DNA of 64,000 nucleotides from Azolla caroliniana. Its lineage: Eukaryota > Polypodiophyta. The first letter of the stretch is position 1. Every line of letters starts with the position of its first letter. Below the pieces are notes generated by a model that saw nothing but the letters and a program-made list of their open reading frames with translations, was not told where the DNA came from and did not search any database. Location of the stretch: the NCBI GenBank assembly GCA_043228905.1, contig JBHGNT010000090.1, positions 29,965-93,964 of the forward strand. Reading direction: 5' to 3'. The position numbers were made by a program, and so were the translations under genes. This document shows positions 1 to 13,795 of the stretch, one piece after another.

Positions 1-199
1 AGAAACAAAATGCAAATTTCATGATGCCTCTAGAGAATGAGGAGAATGGATAGAGAGAAATTTTAATTTATCTATAGCCACGCTGACAAATGCACATACT
101 GTGATTACATTATAGAACGTTCTGTATTAGAATGATATATAATGGCTATAAATGGCCTATGCAAAAGTAAACAAAATAGTTAATATCATGTGAAATATT

Positions 200-1600
200 C
201 ATACCAATTAATTACATTGTGGCGCCATGGAAGTTTGGGTTTTGGTATTGCATTTGTAAGAATATCAACAACTTCTTTATTTGTAGGGGTGTCTAGTTGT
301 AGAGTAGTGTTGTTTTGACGCTTATAAGATAAGCTGACTGTACTTGTTGATTTGACATTTGTCAATGCTTTCTGGGATTAGAGTATCCCAAAGTAGCTTC
401 TTGGGATCAGGGCATCCCAATGTAGCAGAAATCAGTTCTAGTACAAGATATAGTAAACTGCCTAACTTTTTTCTGCAAGGATGATTTACCATCTCCTTTA
501 TCTCTTCAGGGTCCTTTGGTGCCACATCAGAGCTAAGAGAAAGAGTTGGATCAACAGGTTCATACAGGTGATCTTCCTATGCTCATCATTTCTTTAAACT
601 TTCTTTGGCATGGCTGTGCGCTTTCATCTAGATCTTGTAAGTTAAACTCAATGCCTAATATGTAGCGGAGTGCAAGTTTTACTGGTATGCTCCAATGTGA
701 TTTACCTGCAATCTAAATTCTTGGAGATTGCTTCAATTCATATAAGGTTTTCTTCAGGACACAAACATAATTAGGATGCTTGCAGGTATCCTTGAAGTAC
801 TTGGTTGCTCAGTGTAGATAGGTTGGCCTAAATCACCATTAAGGCAAGTTGTTTTTATATTATCAATTATGGTGGATATGCTGTTCTATTTAGGTAGCTA
901 CATCTACACTTGCGATGATGAGCATTGGTGAGAAGGTTTCATGAAAGTGGGAACATGCTAGTGGTTTTGGGTGCAAAGTTGATTGGGAATGGAATGCAAA
1001 GGTAGTGAGATATTAGGCAGTGTAGTATGTAGGTTCCAGAAAACTTGAAGGATGTTGTGAATTAATTCAAGAGTAGTTATTGGAATATCTGGTAGAGTTG
1101 TCAACACTAAGTTATGTGGCGGATGATAGATATCTAATGCATAATCTAAATTAGAATCGTCTTCATCGATGATTGGATAATGTGAATGATTATCAAAGGT
1201 GTTGTGGTTGGAGAAGTTGTGTGTAGATGGCAATAAAACCTAACTTTCAAAGAAATGCAACTTCAGCTAAATTGGAACTTATAGTTGGATTGTAAGCTTT
1301 AGCATGGAACAAGTAATATCCATAAGTCTCTTATACTTTCCTCCACCCTACCCATTTTGTTGAGGATTAATATAATGAGATACAGATTACTGGTGAAATA
1401 TTCATGAGTTTGTATGACTTTGTCATAGTTTTCTGAAGTGAAATTGCCACCATTACCACTTCATACAATTTTGATTCTTCAATTTACTTGCTTTCCAACC
1501 AAGTTTTCGTACATTGAGGAGTGGGATTGAATTTCAGTTTTCTTGTGAAGACAGATAATGATAGCAAAGTGGGAAAAACCATGAAGGGAAGTGAGGAAGT
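200..1600 (-). pseudogene. Degenerate Ty1/copia pol fragment (integrase to RNase H end)
   Basis: Read on the minus strand, this stretch keeps pieces of a copia polyprotein in the correct order but in shifting frames. Around 1460-1290 there is an integrase-like stretch with a Pro-Gln-Gln-Asn-Gly box (seen as NPQQNG, partly decayed) followed by a RDLMDITCSMLK-like segment. Around 950-890 comes a reverse-transcriptase-like ETFSPMLI segment. Around 310-225 there is an RNase H tail (LDTPTNKEVVDILTNAIPKP) typical of the copia C-terminus. Many stops and frameshifts make it non-functional. No LTR could be paired, so outer limits are approximate. It is an old insertion upstream of the phosphate carrier gene. 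Confidence 0.7.
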
Positions 1601-2330
1601 GCAATATAGCTTCTATTTGAAATAAGATGGGCATATATAGGTATGCATAGATTTGTGTATGAGTGGACTGGGAGTGTGATAAAGCATATGGATGAGATGC
1701 CCTTCTTTTCTAAATTAGAGACAACCTTCAAAGAAATACAAGTGGGTTAAAGATCCAATTATTCCATTTGCAAGGTCTTGTTTTCAGATATTACGTGTGG
1801 GTCGCCTAACCTAAAACTGCAATTTGTGGTGTTCTAAATTGCATTGTGGAGGGTTCAATCCCTTTCCAGCTAGTGTCTTGGTTGGGTCGTTTACAATAGC
1901 TGCAAAAGGATGTTTTTTGTGGTTATTGTTGTTGGGTGGGTCTTATCGGTTTGTTGTCCAGGTATTAACGGTTTAATTTTTGGATATTGGCAGTGAATGA
2001 ATGGCGTGGCGTTGTGATTGGAAACTGCTGTTTGGTCTCTTGTGGCGGTGTTGTTGCTAAGTTTGGAGGAAGATGGTTTTGCTTCATTTCATTCCTTTTT
2101 GTTGATCATGAAAAGCATTGTTTCTGCAGGAATGAAAGCATCAAGATTCTTCTAAGAATGTCAGACATGAATGATTAGAATAGACTGGAAGATGTGTGAT
2201 CATCAACTCTCTCGAGTGCCTATGCTCGTTCCTCCACATCCATCCATACATACATATTGGATCCTAAGCTATAGAACGAGTGGATTTATGAAGAAAATTA
2301 AGGGATGAGAGATGTAGTCTCTCTTCTTCT
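1601..2330. other. Intergenic, no gene recognised
   Basis: Only short open frames occur here, without splice structure or a recognisable domain. It may include the remaining 5' part of the decayed copia element on its left, but no terminal repeat was found. Confidence 0.5.
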
Positions 2331-2540
2331 TCTTTTTCGTAAATAATGGCTTTCATTCCGAAAGAAAAACCACCACCATGACTAACTTACTACAAAAGTA
2401 TAGAACTCTTGTATCTATCTATCTATCTAGGGATCTAAAGAGTACTACGACTCCAAACTCAATGTCACCCTACACACCAATTCAAATGGCGAAAATGATG
2501 ATATGTAACCTTGCAGAGTTCTCTCTCTTCCTGGTTGAGA
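2331..2540. repeat. Dispersed repeat, copy 1 (partner at 63723-63922)
   Basis: About 210 bp beginning with TTTTTCGTAAATAATGGCTT and ending with CTCTTCCTGGTTGAGAT recurs in the same orientation at 63723-63922 with scattered substitutions. This copy carries extra TATC units near 2415 that the partner lacks. There is no coding capacity. The class is unknown; a truncated non-LTR element is possible because the partner lies just beyond LINE remains. Confidence 0.75.
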
Positions 2541-3984
2541 TGTATTCTCTCTCTCTATCATAGTAAGGTCTAACTCTATAGTGTTCATTATATTGTCTGC
2601 ATTTGGTAATATAATTGAATCCTCCTCTCATTTCAAGTTGTTCTATTGCAACACCATTGCATTAAGTCACACATTTGTGGTGGTGCATTCCCCTCTTAAG
2701 TTTTCCTAACCAATATTCTTACAAACTATCATGATGATCAATGGTTTTTCTTAGTGGGTCGATGGAGTACCAAAAGTTAGCCAAAATACGATGTCGGCTT
2801 CTCTAGAAAAAGTGAAGCACGAATGAACAACCTAGGAAACAAATGTTTCACCACCATGCATGTCAATGAATAATGCTAAAAAAGATGTGAATCACATGAA
2901 GTTTGATCATGGTCAAAGCCACCATTGGACTCTAGCTCCTACTATTCCTTTTACACATAAAAACATGCGCATAATAATTGTATTTTATGTGATTGTTTGG
3001 AAAGGTGTGAATTGCATGATTTTAACTTGACGAAGATGTCAAGTTGGCCTGGTCACATTTTTCTCTTACGAAAGTATGTACTTGAAAGCCGATTTCAACA
3101 TTCCAACTATATATTATTTATGCAATGCGCATGTTTTTTTGTTTGATTGAAACGAGTCAAAGGTCTAATAATTCAAATTTATTTTACCATTTTTAGCCAA
3201 GACATAAACTCTTATTGGGAATCTTCCAACATCCACTAAGTATGACTTGGGAAGTTATGGGTTCGAGAAGTAAAGAAGTAGGGCATAAACAGAAGTTGAA
3301 ATGGCCATATCATGTCACAAATTGATTATTCTACGAAGAGCAGATGCCAGAGAGCACTAGTAGGAGAAGGGGTAAGACCCTCTATAGAAGTTTCCCAATG
3401 AGGAAACCTCCCAAACTTTCGAAAAGGAGTATATATAGCGCAAAAAATGCTTAGGGCTAATCATTTTCACATGCTACCAATAACTTAAGAGTTTGAGTAT
3501 AAGGTAATTGCTAGGAGAGATCTGGAAAATGAATGAGATACTTGTGAGTGAGGGAGAAAGACTTGTTGGTCTACAAGACTTCTGGGAGTAGTCCTTTCGA
3601 GTGTAAACCTGAATGATGAAGACGAATATTTGCAAGTTAATGCGAATGAAATTAACAAGTGATGTTGGACCAAGAAAAGCAACATTAAAGCACATTATTA
3701 ATTTATATGTCCTCTCCATTCATATTCAACCTTAGTTCACGCGAGTATCCATCGGGTTGAAGGGAGGGAGGGAAGGGTTGTTTCCAAGACGCAACGAACA
3801 TCATCATCATCGGTCTGTGAGAAACAAAAAGCAAAAAAGCATGAGCAGTATTAACAATATGTACATATATGTATGTGAATGAAAGAATGAACATTTCACA
3901 AAAATGAGTGTAAAATCACAGGTTAAATAACACCCCGCCTCACCAGCCCCCCAACACTAACCAACCAAACAAGAAGAAGGATGA
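2541..3984. other. Intergenic, no gene recognised
   Basis: AT-rich sequence with only short open frames. I see no conserved domain, tRNA, or pairable repeat. Confidence 0.5.
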
Positions 3985-4020
3985 TTAAGGTTAGGGTTAG
4001 GGTTAGGGTTAGGGTTAAGG
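3985..4020 (+). repeat. Interstitial TTAGGG telomere-like array
   Basis: Six hexamers in tandem, four of them perfect TTAGGG (3991-4014) flanked by TTAAGG on both sides. The unit is the six-base vertebrate/Asparagales type, not the usual plant seven-base TTTAGGG. It lies about 440 bp upstream of the phosphate carrier start codon, so its complement could act as a telo-box-like (ACCCTAA) promoter motif. Confidence 0.85.
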
Positions 4021-4199
4021 GAAAGGTTTAAAAATAAAAATAGAAAACAAAGAAGTAGGAAGAGAGGGAAGAAGCCAAAGAAGAAAAGAGAAGGCAAGAA
4101 AGTAGGAGGCAAAAAAGAAAAGGCAAGAAAAATAAAGGAAGGAATAAATAACTAAATAATTAATAATTAATAATAATAAAGGGACTCTCTTCCTTAGGG

Positions 4200-4457
4200 C
4201 TAAAACCTAACTATCGTCAGAGAAGGGAAGCCAAGCAGAAACACAAACAGAGAGAGAGAGAGAGAAAAGAGAGAGAAGACAGAGTCACAGTCACAGACAG
4301 ACACACAGAGAGAAAGAGAGAGAGAGAGACAGAGCTTAATCATCATCACACAGAGAGAGGAAAGAAACAACTGCAAGCAGCAGCGGAAGAAGAAGAAGAA
4401 GAAAGCAACACACACTTAGAATTGCTTCTTTCTTCTTCTTCTCCTAGACAGACAGCG
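4200..4457 (+). promoter_or_regulatory. Probable leader of the phosphate carrier gene (GA/CT-rich)
   Basis: A purine-rich stretch (GAGAGA runs at 4249-4330, GAA repeats near 4385-4405) runs directly into the start codon at 4458. Such GA/CT-rich leaders are common in plant housekeeping genes. No convincing TATA box was found and the transcription start is not visible, so the limits are approximate. Confidence 0.4.
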
Positions 4458-7400
4458 ATGGCTCCCTCCGACAAGAGATCTTCGTCTCCCTTGATCCCTA
4501 GCAGCCTCTACGCATACAGTGCAAGGAGGATCGGCGGCGGCGGCGGAGGAGGATATGGCGCAATCGCAGCATTCCGACCTCCTTCAGTCGCCTCTTCTTT
4601 CTCTTCTCCTTCTCCTTCTCCTTCTCCTTCTCCATCTCCTCCTTCTCCTTCCACTCGCTTCGCTATTGCTGCTCCAAGCGAACCAGCGGTAGGGAAGAAG
4701 ATCACCATGTATTCCCCTGAGTTCTATGCCGTATGCACGGTTGGAGGGATCCTGAGCTGTGGCCTCACCCACATGGCCGTCACCCCCCTCGATCTTGTCA
4801 AATGCAACATGCAGGTCAGTTTGTCTTCGTATGTGCTCTCGCCCTGTTTGTGCTCAAATCTGTTTTCCTTTTGCGATGGTTTTGACGTGATATGATTCCA
4901 GATCCGTGTCTTAGGGGGTTTGAACTCCTCTGTTTTTGCATCTTCTAGGGTTTTCTTTTGTATTTTGGGCTCGTTTCCCTTTTTTCTCTTTGCACATCTC
5001 ATAGTATTTCTTATCTATCCGTCTACTTTGTAAGCTAATACCAAATTAGAGACTCAAAATCTTCTATATTTTTGGGCCTTTTGTTCATTCTAGATCAGTC
5101 TTTTGGTCTGTCTAGTACGTTATTGAGGATATGCTTGAGTGGTTGGTAGGATGTGCGCCATTTGTTAGGATTCGGAGTATATGGTGAGGTGACTCAAAGG
5201 ATGCCTGCCAAGGATTAAGGGTCTGAATATGTGTTATGGTGTTTCAAGAACTTCTCTCAATGATTAGCATTTTTGTATGTAAGTTTAGCCTTCTGACGAC
5301 TGTTTGTTTCACGGGTTTAGTTGGAAAATGATTTGTGGTTTATAGAAATCTGTGTATTAGTAGCCATTTTCCTGTAGCATTAGGTTTGTCTTATTTTAGT
5401 ATATTGATATCTTATTTGAGAGTCACCTTTTCATTGATTACTCTCAATTTTTCTATATTAGTATTTACTGTATTTCGTTGTATGCAAGGTGTTTTTTTAA
5501 AGTGTTCATATCACACCATAGGGTTTTCCTTTAAATGCTAGGAACGTTTTTAAAGTGTTTATTATTGTTCTCTATAGTACCGTATTTATCTGTGTCCTTT
5601 TGGGCGATATCAAAAACAAAACTTGATCTTTTTTTTTACTGTTTTGATGTATTTAGTGTTTCCATTAGACCCTCAGATAGTTGAAAGAAGCTTTCCTGTA
5701 TACAGTGGGATATCTGAAAAGAAGATCTTCTATTGAGTTCCGAATATTTTACAAAAATTACTGCTGTTTGTTTGGGATTGCGCTGTAAGAAAGTTGTTTT
5801 TAAAGTATGCATGCCTGTAGACATTCGATCCTTTTTGTAAATGTTGCAGATAGATCCAGTAAAATACAAGACAATTGGTAGTGGCTTTGGCATTCTATTG
5901 AAAGAACAAGGACCCAAGGGATTCTTCCGAGGATGGGTACCCACTCTATTAGGCTACAGTGCCCAAGGAGCATGCAAATTTGGCTTTTATGAGTACTTCA
6001 AGAAGTACTATGCTGATCTTGCTGGTCCTGAGAATGCTGAGAAGTACAAGACTTTGATCTATTTGGCAGGGTCAGCCTCAGCTGAGTTCATTGCGGATCT
6101 CGCTCTATGTCCTTTTGAGGCTGTCAAAGTTCGAGTCCAGACCCAACCAGGATTTGCCCGAGGATTGTCAGATGGTTTCCCCAAGTTTGTTGCTTCTGAG
6201 GGTTATGCCGGGTATGTCTTTTCACGTTCTGCTGTAATCAACTGAGAATACAATGTACATAACACCATAATACCAGAACACCAGAATACAATGTACAGAA
6301 CATAGTACCTTTAACAGTGAATTAACAAAATAAATGCCAAGAATATCACCATCCTTTTAGATATACTAGAATATTTTAAACCCTCTTGTCTCTGAAAGAG
6401 ACCTGAATATATGTTGTAGTACGAAAATGCCTTTTACTACCGAAGAGTAGCCTAATAAACTTGATTCTTTATTGTTGTAAACTTTAGTGAGCGTGTACAC
6501 AATTTAGTCTTGTTTTTATAAGTCAAACTTTGTGGATATTTACCAGAATCTGTAACTATGAGGATATTTATGATGGTTGCTGTCAGATCATCTCTCTACA
6601 GTAATGAACTCTAATATACTTTATAGTATTCTAATGTCTTAGAAGCTTAGGGCATATTTTAGTAAATGCCGTACAAGTTAGGGGTATTTTTCCAATATAC
6701 AAGTTCATAATACCTCATTCATATAATTGGTTAACTCATACTTATAAACATTGTTTATAGAAGTCCCTCTATGTTTGTTTCTTTGTTGCTAAAAAAAATT
6801 GTTGTTACTGGGTATTTGATGATTTTGTATTTGAATTTTTTTGGCAGGTTATACAAGGGCCTTGTACCGCTATGGGGCAGACAGATTCCTTGTAAGTATA
6901 TAAGATGTAGTTAGCCTTTTTGTCTCCATTGATTGCTATTTTTCTATTCAGTTCTGGAAATTCTGGCATCTGTTCTTCCCATTTATTGTCAATTTTGTGG
7001 AGTCTTGGTTTTGCTTTCTCGCTGGACAAGTATGAAGACTTGATAATGCTGAATGCAGACACAATGATGAAGTTTGCAAGCTTTGAGAAGACCGTGGAGT
7101 TGCTTTACCAACATGTTGTGCCAATCCCTAAAAATGAATGCTCGAAGACTACCCAGTTGGGGGTTAGTTTTGCTGGAGGCTACATTGCTGGAGTCTTTTG
7201 TGCTATTGTGTCTCATCCTGCTGATAATCTTGTCTCCTTCTTGAACAATTCAAAGGGTGCTACTGTTGGCGATGTAAGTTATTGAAATCTTTACTCTTTG
7301 GGTTCCCTTTGGCTATTTATTTTGTAACTTGCCTAACTTTTGTAGTAATCTAATTATGGTTGTTGTTGTTCACATTTGCTTTTCTATCTGAAGGCTGTAA

Positions 7401-7833
7401 AGAAGATGGGCCTTATGGGATTGTTCACCCGAGGGCTGCCTCTTCGAATTGTCATGATTGGTACTTTGACTGGTGCACAATGGGGAATTTACGATGCCTT
7501 CAAAGTGTTTGTGGGATTGTAAGTGTTTCTTACGTTGTTTCCAATTTCTTTTGATGCTGCTCTATGCATGGCTGTTTGTCCAGATTGCATATTCTTTTTT
7601 AAGTATTTCAGAGTCTCAGGTAAAGGCAAATGGCTCTCTAGAGCACATCTAATTCATTTATAGGCATTCTGAATAGATAAATATGTGCTCTAGACAGACG
7701 AAGTTGTTATTGTCTCTGACTTAACACAAAATGGAAGAATTATCTAGTGTTCTTTTGCAAGGAACTTTTGGCCTCATCTAAGCTGCCTTCTCTGAATTTC
7801 AGGCCAACTACTGGAGGTGTTGCGAAGAAATAA
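4458..7833 (+). CDS. MPT3: Mitochondrial phosphate carrier (MPT3/PHT3 type), six exons
   Basis: Exons: 4458-4814, 5850-6211, 6848-6891, 7059-7273, 7394-7518, 7803-7833, all with GT-AG introns and matching phases, giving 377 aa. The product is a mitochondrial carrier (SLC25) of the inner membrane that imports phosphate for ATP synthesis, by H+ symport or OH- exchange (family knowledge). Three carrier repeats carry the signature proline-acid motifs PLDLVK (about residue 110), PFEAVK (about 207) and HPADNLVS (about 306). [14 protein letters not shown] spans exons 2-4. The N-terminal 80 residues are Ser/Pro/Gly-rich (seven-Gly run, Ser-Pro repeats), as expected of a mitochondrial presequence. ATG at 4458 is chosen because it is the first ATG in frame; an open frame upstream begins only with TTG. 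No truncation is seen and length fits the family. A possible AATAAA lies at 7849. Confidence 0.93.
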
Positions 7834-7848
7834 GCATTTTGGGTGGCT

Positions 7849-7854
7849 AATAAA
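7849..7854 (+). terminator. Candidate poly(A) signal of the phosphate carrier gene
   Basis: AATAAA 16 bases after the stop codon. Plant poly(A) signals are loose and a longer 3' UTR (to about 8.1-8.5 kb) is equally possible. Confidence 0.35.
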
Positions 7855-10800
7855 GGTTCCTGAATTTTTAAACACTAACTCATTAGATTGCTGAGTGGAC
7901 ATAATGCCAAAAGGTGGATAATAAATAGAAGATTTTGTTTCAGAGCTTATTCGAACTCAAGTGTAAGCACTCACTACATATGCTTACAAATATTAATCCG
8001 TAGCTCTATTGAGACACTGGGCAGTGTGTTGCGTCCCAATCTTTGCAGCACGATTTTGGGAAGGCTTGACATATAAATGGTTTATGCTATACATTCATAA
8101 ACATCTGCGCTATTGATATATCACAGGCTGTAGGTGTTGACTTAATAATGCGTTTTTTTAATGCTTTTTCTATTGTTTGTTTAGTTTAAGTTGAATGATT
8201 ATGATCACATTGCATGGTGGTTTTATACATGCGCTTTTCTGTTGTATGTGTTGATTCACCATACTTAATTGTTATAACTTTCATTTGCAGTGTTTTAGTG
8301 TAACATTGAATAATCATAATAAACATGTGCATCAGTGGTGTAGGAAAGCAGAGTAGGGAATAGGAAAGTCAGTGGGGATAATGAAGTATTCCTTGCTAGG
8401 ATAATGTAAGTTTCCATAGAAGTATAAAATTGTTGTAGATTTTTCCATTTGTTGTATGGAAGAGTTCTCCCTTTTAGTTGTTAGGTAGTTTTACTGTATA
8501 ATATAGCCTGTAAATTCATGGTAGTTGTATTCATAAACACAGCATTCTTAGCTGTAGATAATGGAATTTTGATCTTTTTCATTCGATTAAGGGAAACACC
8601 TTGATAATTATTGATGTAAAAAATGATAGCTTAATTAAAAATTAGCAAGCCTTCAAAGTCAACCTTTCATACTAATGTGAGAATGATTAAATTTGAAAAT
8701 GCTGGATTAGCAGATTGACGTTGTTCTCCAGTAGTCATTGATGTAGTTGGCAACTAATGTGGGACGGGGAAATTTACAGTTAGTTTTTCGAAGGGACAAT
8801 TGTTTTCTTTTGTTTGCCCTTTACCATTTGTCTACATCCTTTGCGATTGTAGAGGTAAGTTGGAATGGTAGCTTTGCTATTTAACTTCATATTTATACAT
8901 TGCACCAAGGGTTGGGAGTCAATATTGAGACTTAAGGTTAGAAACATTATGAAAACCAAGTGATATAGTGTTCTTGTGCATTTTATTCCTCTTTTATATT
9001 TGATCTCATATTCTTTTTAGTGAGTACGACCTCCTTAGTTTCTTCCATTCTCAACTTTGCATAAAAGGGCCAAAACATGGTTCCTTACCCTATCTATGAT
9101 TAGATATCCTGTCCTTCACCTTTTTGCTAATAATGATTTTCATCAACATTGTTTATGTTGTTTGACGCCCCTATCTAAAAATGCATGACACTTGCCTTTT
9201 TAGTGCTTCAGCTCTTATGATCTCAAGAAATTTTTCTTGAGGTACTTATCTATTATAATTGTTTCCTTATTTTGTTGGATATATTCTTTAGCTATCTTTG
9301 TACCTTGTAAACCTAATGCTTTATTGCTTTGGTCATGAAGCATGTTATCTTCCCGTTTACAATTCCCTCTAAGGATTGTTGATCCATATAGTTTTTGAGT
9401 CTTGGGAGTGTGCAACCATTATATTTTATCCGGGAACATCTAGACTTTAATTTCCCCAACCCTCTCTATACCTATTTTTTCATCAAGCATTTACAACTCA
9501 CTTTTTCGTGGCTTTAATATGAGCAATATAAAGGTCCTCTAGAGCATCTTCTAGCCCTTCTTTACTTCAGCAATGTCTAAGGATTTGGTGTTTTTTGGCC
9601 TCATATGTGCCTTCTTCTCGTTTCACCTTGAAGCTCGAAACCTTGAATATGCTTGTTCCGAAAGTTTTTAAGTTGTGTGGCTATACATGACCTCTCCACA
9701 TTTTTATTACCCTACTTGCTTACAAATTCATACGCTTGCAAATATTATTTATTATTTGGAGGATAGTGTTGTAAATAAGGGAAGTATTTTGGCATATGGG
9801 AGCTAATCATATTAGGGATAATGGCATTGCAAATAAGACGAATGAACATGTTCACAATTATAGTTGTGGCATTGATAATGATGAGAATATACCGTATAAT
9901 GTGTAGTCAACTTTGTAAATTTGATCGTGGTCGAAGTTGTCAAAGATTGTCAAATGGAGACAACAATAGCAACAATGGTGGATGTATAGGTAGCTTATCC
10001 CCTCTTTACACCCAAAGAGTCCATGCAAGACACCATAATTTATAGGGATGGAAAATGTGCATTTTTTCTCCCTTGTATTTCTATTGTTCGGATCATGCAT
10101 AAGCTAACATGATGCAACTGCGAAGCTCATGCATTGTAGGTACATTCTCTTGGCACACGCACTTGTGTGCATCCTACAAGAGTTGGACACATGACAAGTG
10201 AACTTTCATCAATGACACTTGAAATTAATGTCTAATTACGACCAATATTAGCATATATTCTTTGAAGCATGAATATATAGGTTTTAGCACGATTTGAGCT
10301 CATAATTGTACAAGTCAATCAAATATCCCAATTTTTTCTTAATATGAAAACATATAGAAGTTCGTTTAAACATTAAGAAGCGTTAGAATATATTCATTTT
10401 GATGCACAAATCTTTGTACAAAAGATTTATTGTCTTTCATAAAAACAAAGTCATAACCCTACACGATATCATGTCTATGGAGTTGCATCAATCTTTTCTT
10501 CTATGGTAGAAATGAACAATAGCAAATGTTTTTTGACGGCTCATTATAATAAATGAATAAAAAGAGAGAACAAGAGATTCACAAACAACGATACTCTCTA
10601 TGTTATGCATTTTGGAAGCCTAAGTATGCCTTGCATGCAAATCAAGACAACGTTAATCAAGGAAACCACGCCTCCCATGTATCTCAAGATGACGTTAATC
10701 ACGGAAACCTTGTTAACTATCACTTTGGATATTGAATGTATCATCGTTCATGAACTCAATTGTGTTCATAAATGGATTAAATAAAAATACATTGTGCAAT

Positions 10801-12700
10801 GATCGAACACATGGACATTTCCCTTGGATAACATGGAGATTTGTGTACATCCACCCAATAAGATTTGGATTGATAGGGACAAAAGAAACACGAACCATAT
10901 TAAAATCCAAGTAATATAGTTGTTGAAGGTTAGAATGAGAGACCCCAAAAATAGACTTCCATCAAAAATATTTTCTATGGTAGTTTGTGTGCATGGGAAA
11001 ACATTACTAAAGACATTCTACACACATGCAACAAGGTACGTTGTCCCATGTAGACGGGGATGGGAATAAGCTATAAAGTCAAAATCAAGTTACAAAAGGA
11101 GAAAATATGTATTCATCATTTAGAGAACTCATGAACTGCATAGTCTAGACTTGGTTATCCATCATAGTTTATTCCTTGTTGATGACAACATTGAGGATGT
11201 AAAAAATGAAGACGAAGATCAACCCAATAATGAAGAAGAAGATCGACTCGAACCAACGGAGAACTGTTTATAGATTAGTTATAAAGCCAAACATGGTAAG
11301 GAGGAGTGGATTTATTCTCATGATTCACTTGGGTTTGTCAAATTTGGACTAGCATATAGAAAGGCATTAAAGTGGACAATTATTCAACCAAATTTGAAGT
11401 GTGAAAAGCTTAATGTTTACAAAAACTAATGACATTAGAATTTCCCAAACAAAACATTAGATGCCAGAGCACATTATGAACATTGAAAACAATAGAGGTT
11501 CCATTTATGAGCAACGCTTCTTTTGGGTGTTCTATCTCAATTCTTATTAATGAGGATATTGTTGTCATTCTCTATGTTCTATGTTGATTCCTTTGATGAG
11601 AAGATTGTTGTCATTCTTTACCTATCATATCATTTGGTGAGGAGGAAAAAGGTCAAAATTGGGGTTGCAAGAACACTAACACTCCCTATCTAATTTGAAT
11701 TGATGAAAGTCTAAAGAAAATGAGACCAACGAAGACCTTAGGATAGAATGTCATGAGGGGTAGATTCTTCTTCCCACTAAGAGTGAAGAATAGAATGGTT
11801 AGTGAGAAATTGAAGATGGCTCACAAATCACTACAATCCGTATAAATTGAAAAAGGTTTGCAAGTCACTACTATTGATATAAATAAGCATACATGATCAA
11901 AACTTGGTAATGAATGGTTAGATATAACAAAACATACAAAGAGGCACCCGATATGTTAGGGATGGAAATTTGTGGAATATTTGTGACATGGTAATACTAG
12001 GACTCGCCCATAGTGTAACAATTTGTTGGTGGCAACAAAATCATCATTAAGGTTGTTTACAGTGGCTCAAGTTGATTGTTGCACGCATATCAAATGTAGG
12101 GCTCTTGTGGTGCCTTTTTATGCAAGGAGACCTAACATATCATGGGTTATGTTAATGCGTCATTGTTAATGGGTTGTGGTGTCCTACCTAAACAAGAGAC
12201 AAATTGTCGAAATAAGGAATGGGTCTTTTAGGATACCAGTAGGAATGAGGGTGTTGAAGGAACAATTCGCAAATCTATCAAACATGCCAACAACAAATAT
12301 TTTGTTCTCAAGAAAGATAAGTAACCGAAGCATCAATTTGTATCTTGAGAATTGGGCTGTGTGTGTGGGGATGGATGAACAATGAACAACCATTGTACAA
12401 CAAAGCCTACGTTATGGGAGTCTAGTTTTTGGACATTTGCTTTCTCGTTTTCCTTTTGGTGACATCTTTATAAATTTCGCCGATCGAAAGGATTTTGGGG
12501 AATCAATAAAATCTACGTTTTTGACTAACCGCCAAACTCAAATTTCAAAGTCAAATGAACTCCTCCAACGTCCAACATACACACATCTTTACATATTTAA
12601 AAAAACACACCCTCTCTTTCTCTCTGTGAGTGTGTGTGTGAATTTAAAGAGGTAAAGAGGGCAGTATTAATAAATGGAAGAGGAGGAGCATTGATCTAAG
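7855..12700. other. Intergenic, no gene recognised
   Basis: The first few hundred bases may be 3' UTR of the phosphate carrier gene. Beyond about 8.6 kb the sequence is AT-rich with short frames in all directions. Some stretches (9.2-9.5 kb minus, 10.9-12.4 kb plus) look like decayed coding DNA, but I could not tie them to a family. No terminal repeats were found. Confidence 0.45.
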
Positions 12701-12940
12701 AAGATAAGCCGTCGGTTATGATGTGTAAGGAAGGGGGAGGGGTGTATAGAAGATGTTGTCCACCAAATCCAGAAGATTTGGTTTTTGGAAGAAGAGAGGA
12801 AAATAAAGAGGGTAAAGAGAACAAGAACCAACAAACGAACAAACAAATATATTTTGCCAATTGGTCAAGGGTCAAGGGTCAAAGGTCAAGGGCAGCATCA
12901 GAGGCAGAGGCAGAAGAAGAGGGTCTTTTCGGGGCACGGC

Positions 12941-13357
12941 TCTCTCTCTCTCTCTCTCTCTGGCGGTGTGGCCACACCCACTGTGAAAAAAGTTATATGT
13001 GTGTATATAATCATAATATGTTATCCCTCCCTCAGGAACAAAGAAGAGGTAGGGAGGGGTAGGGGAGCTGAAAACATAAATAAAATCAAATAGACACAGA
13101 TGATCTGAAGGAAGAGACAGCGGAAGGAACTACGTCTATTTTTTTATATGTCACTACACTAATAATAATAATAATTCTAAGAAATAAATAATAATACTAA
13201 TAATAATAATAATAAGAGAAGTAGTAGTAGTAGTAGTAGACTGTAGTAGTATTTTTAGTTTTTCTGTTGCGTGCTTCTGACTCCACAGACCGGGCGTGCT
13301 CAAAACCAAAATTGCCTCGGACACCGGGCGCACGTGTGTGTGTGTGTATATGATATG

Positions 13358-13394
<37 letters not shown>

Positions 13395-13763
13395 CATCCC
13401 TCTTCCCGGGGGGCCCCGACCCCTTTTTCTTTCCTTTGATTTCTCATTTCATGCAGAGAGACACACAGAAAGCAGCCAAACCCTAAACCGAAGGAAGGAT
13501 AGGAGGAATGAATATAGTGAAGGAAGGAAGGGAAAGAAACCGCAAAAACGGTTTCCCGGCGGCTCACTTTCCCGTCCCAACCCTATTTGTCTTCACGTTT
13601 TCTCGACAAATACGCCTGCCACGTGTACGGCAGAAGCGCGGCCTCGCCACTAACACGCGCTCTGCTCCTCCTCCTCCTCCTTCTCATCTCTCTCTCTCTC
13701 TCCGACTCCTCTTTTTCCGCGACCATTTTATTTTCTCTCTCACTCTCTCTCATTGACTGTCAA

Positions 13764-13795
<32 letters not shown>

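Noticed and set aside
4020-4400. CRISPR-like or regularly spaced repeats in purine-rich sequence
   Set aside because: Simple GA/AAG microsatellites, no spaced repeats; a eukaryotic nuclear context.
4422-4457. Twelve-codon N-terminal extension of the phosphate carrier
   Set aside because: It would start at TTG; ATG 4458 is the first in-frame ATG.
10300-12400. Possible DNA transposon transposase
   Set aside because: Some stretches feel like decayed coding sequence, but no family motif or terminal inverted repeats could be identified.
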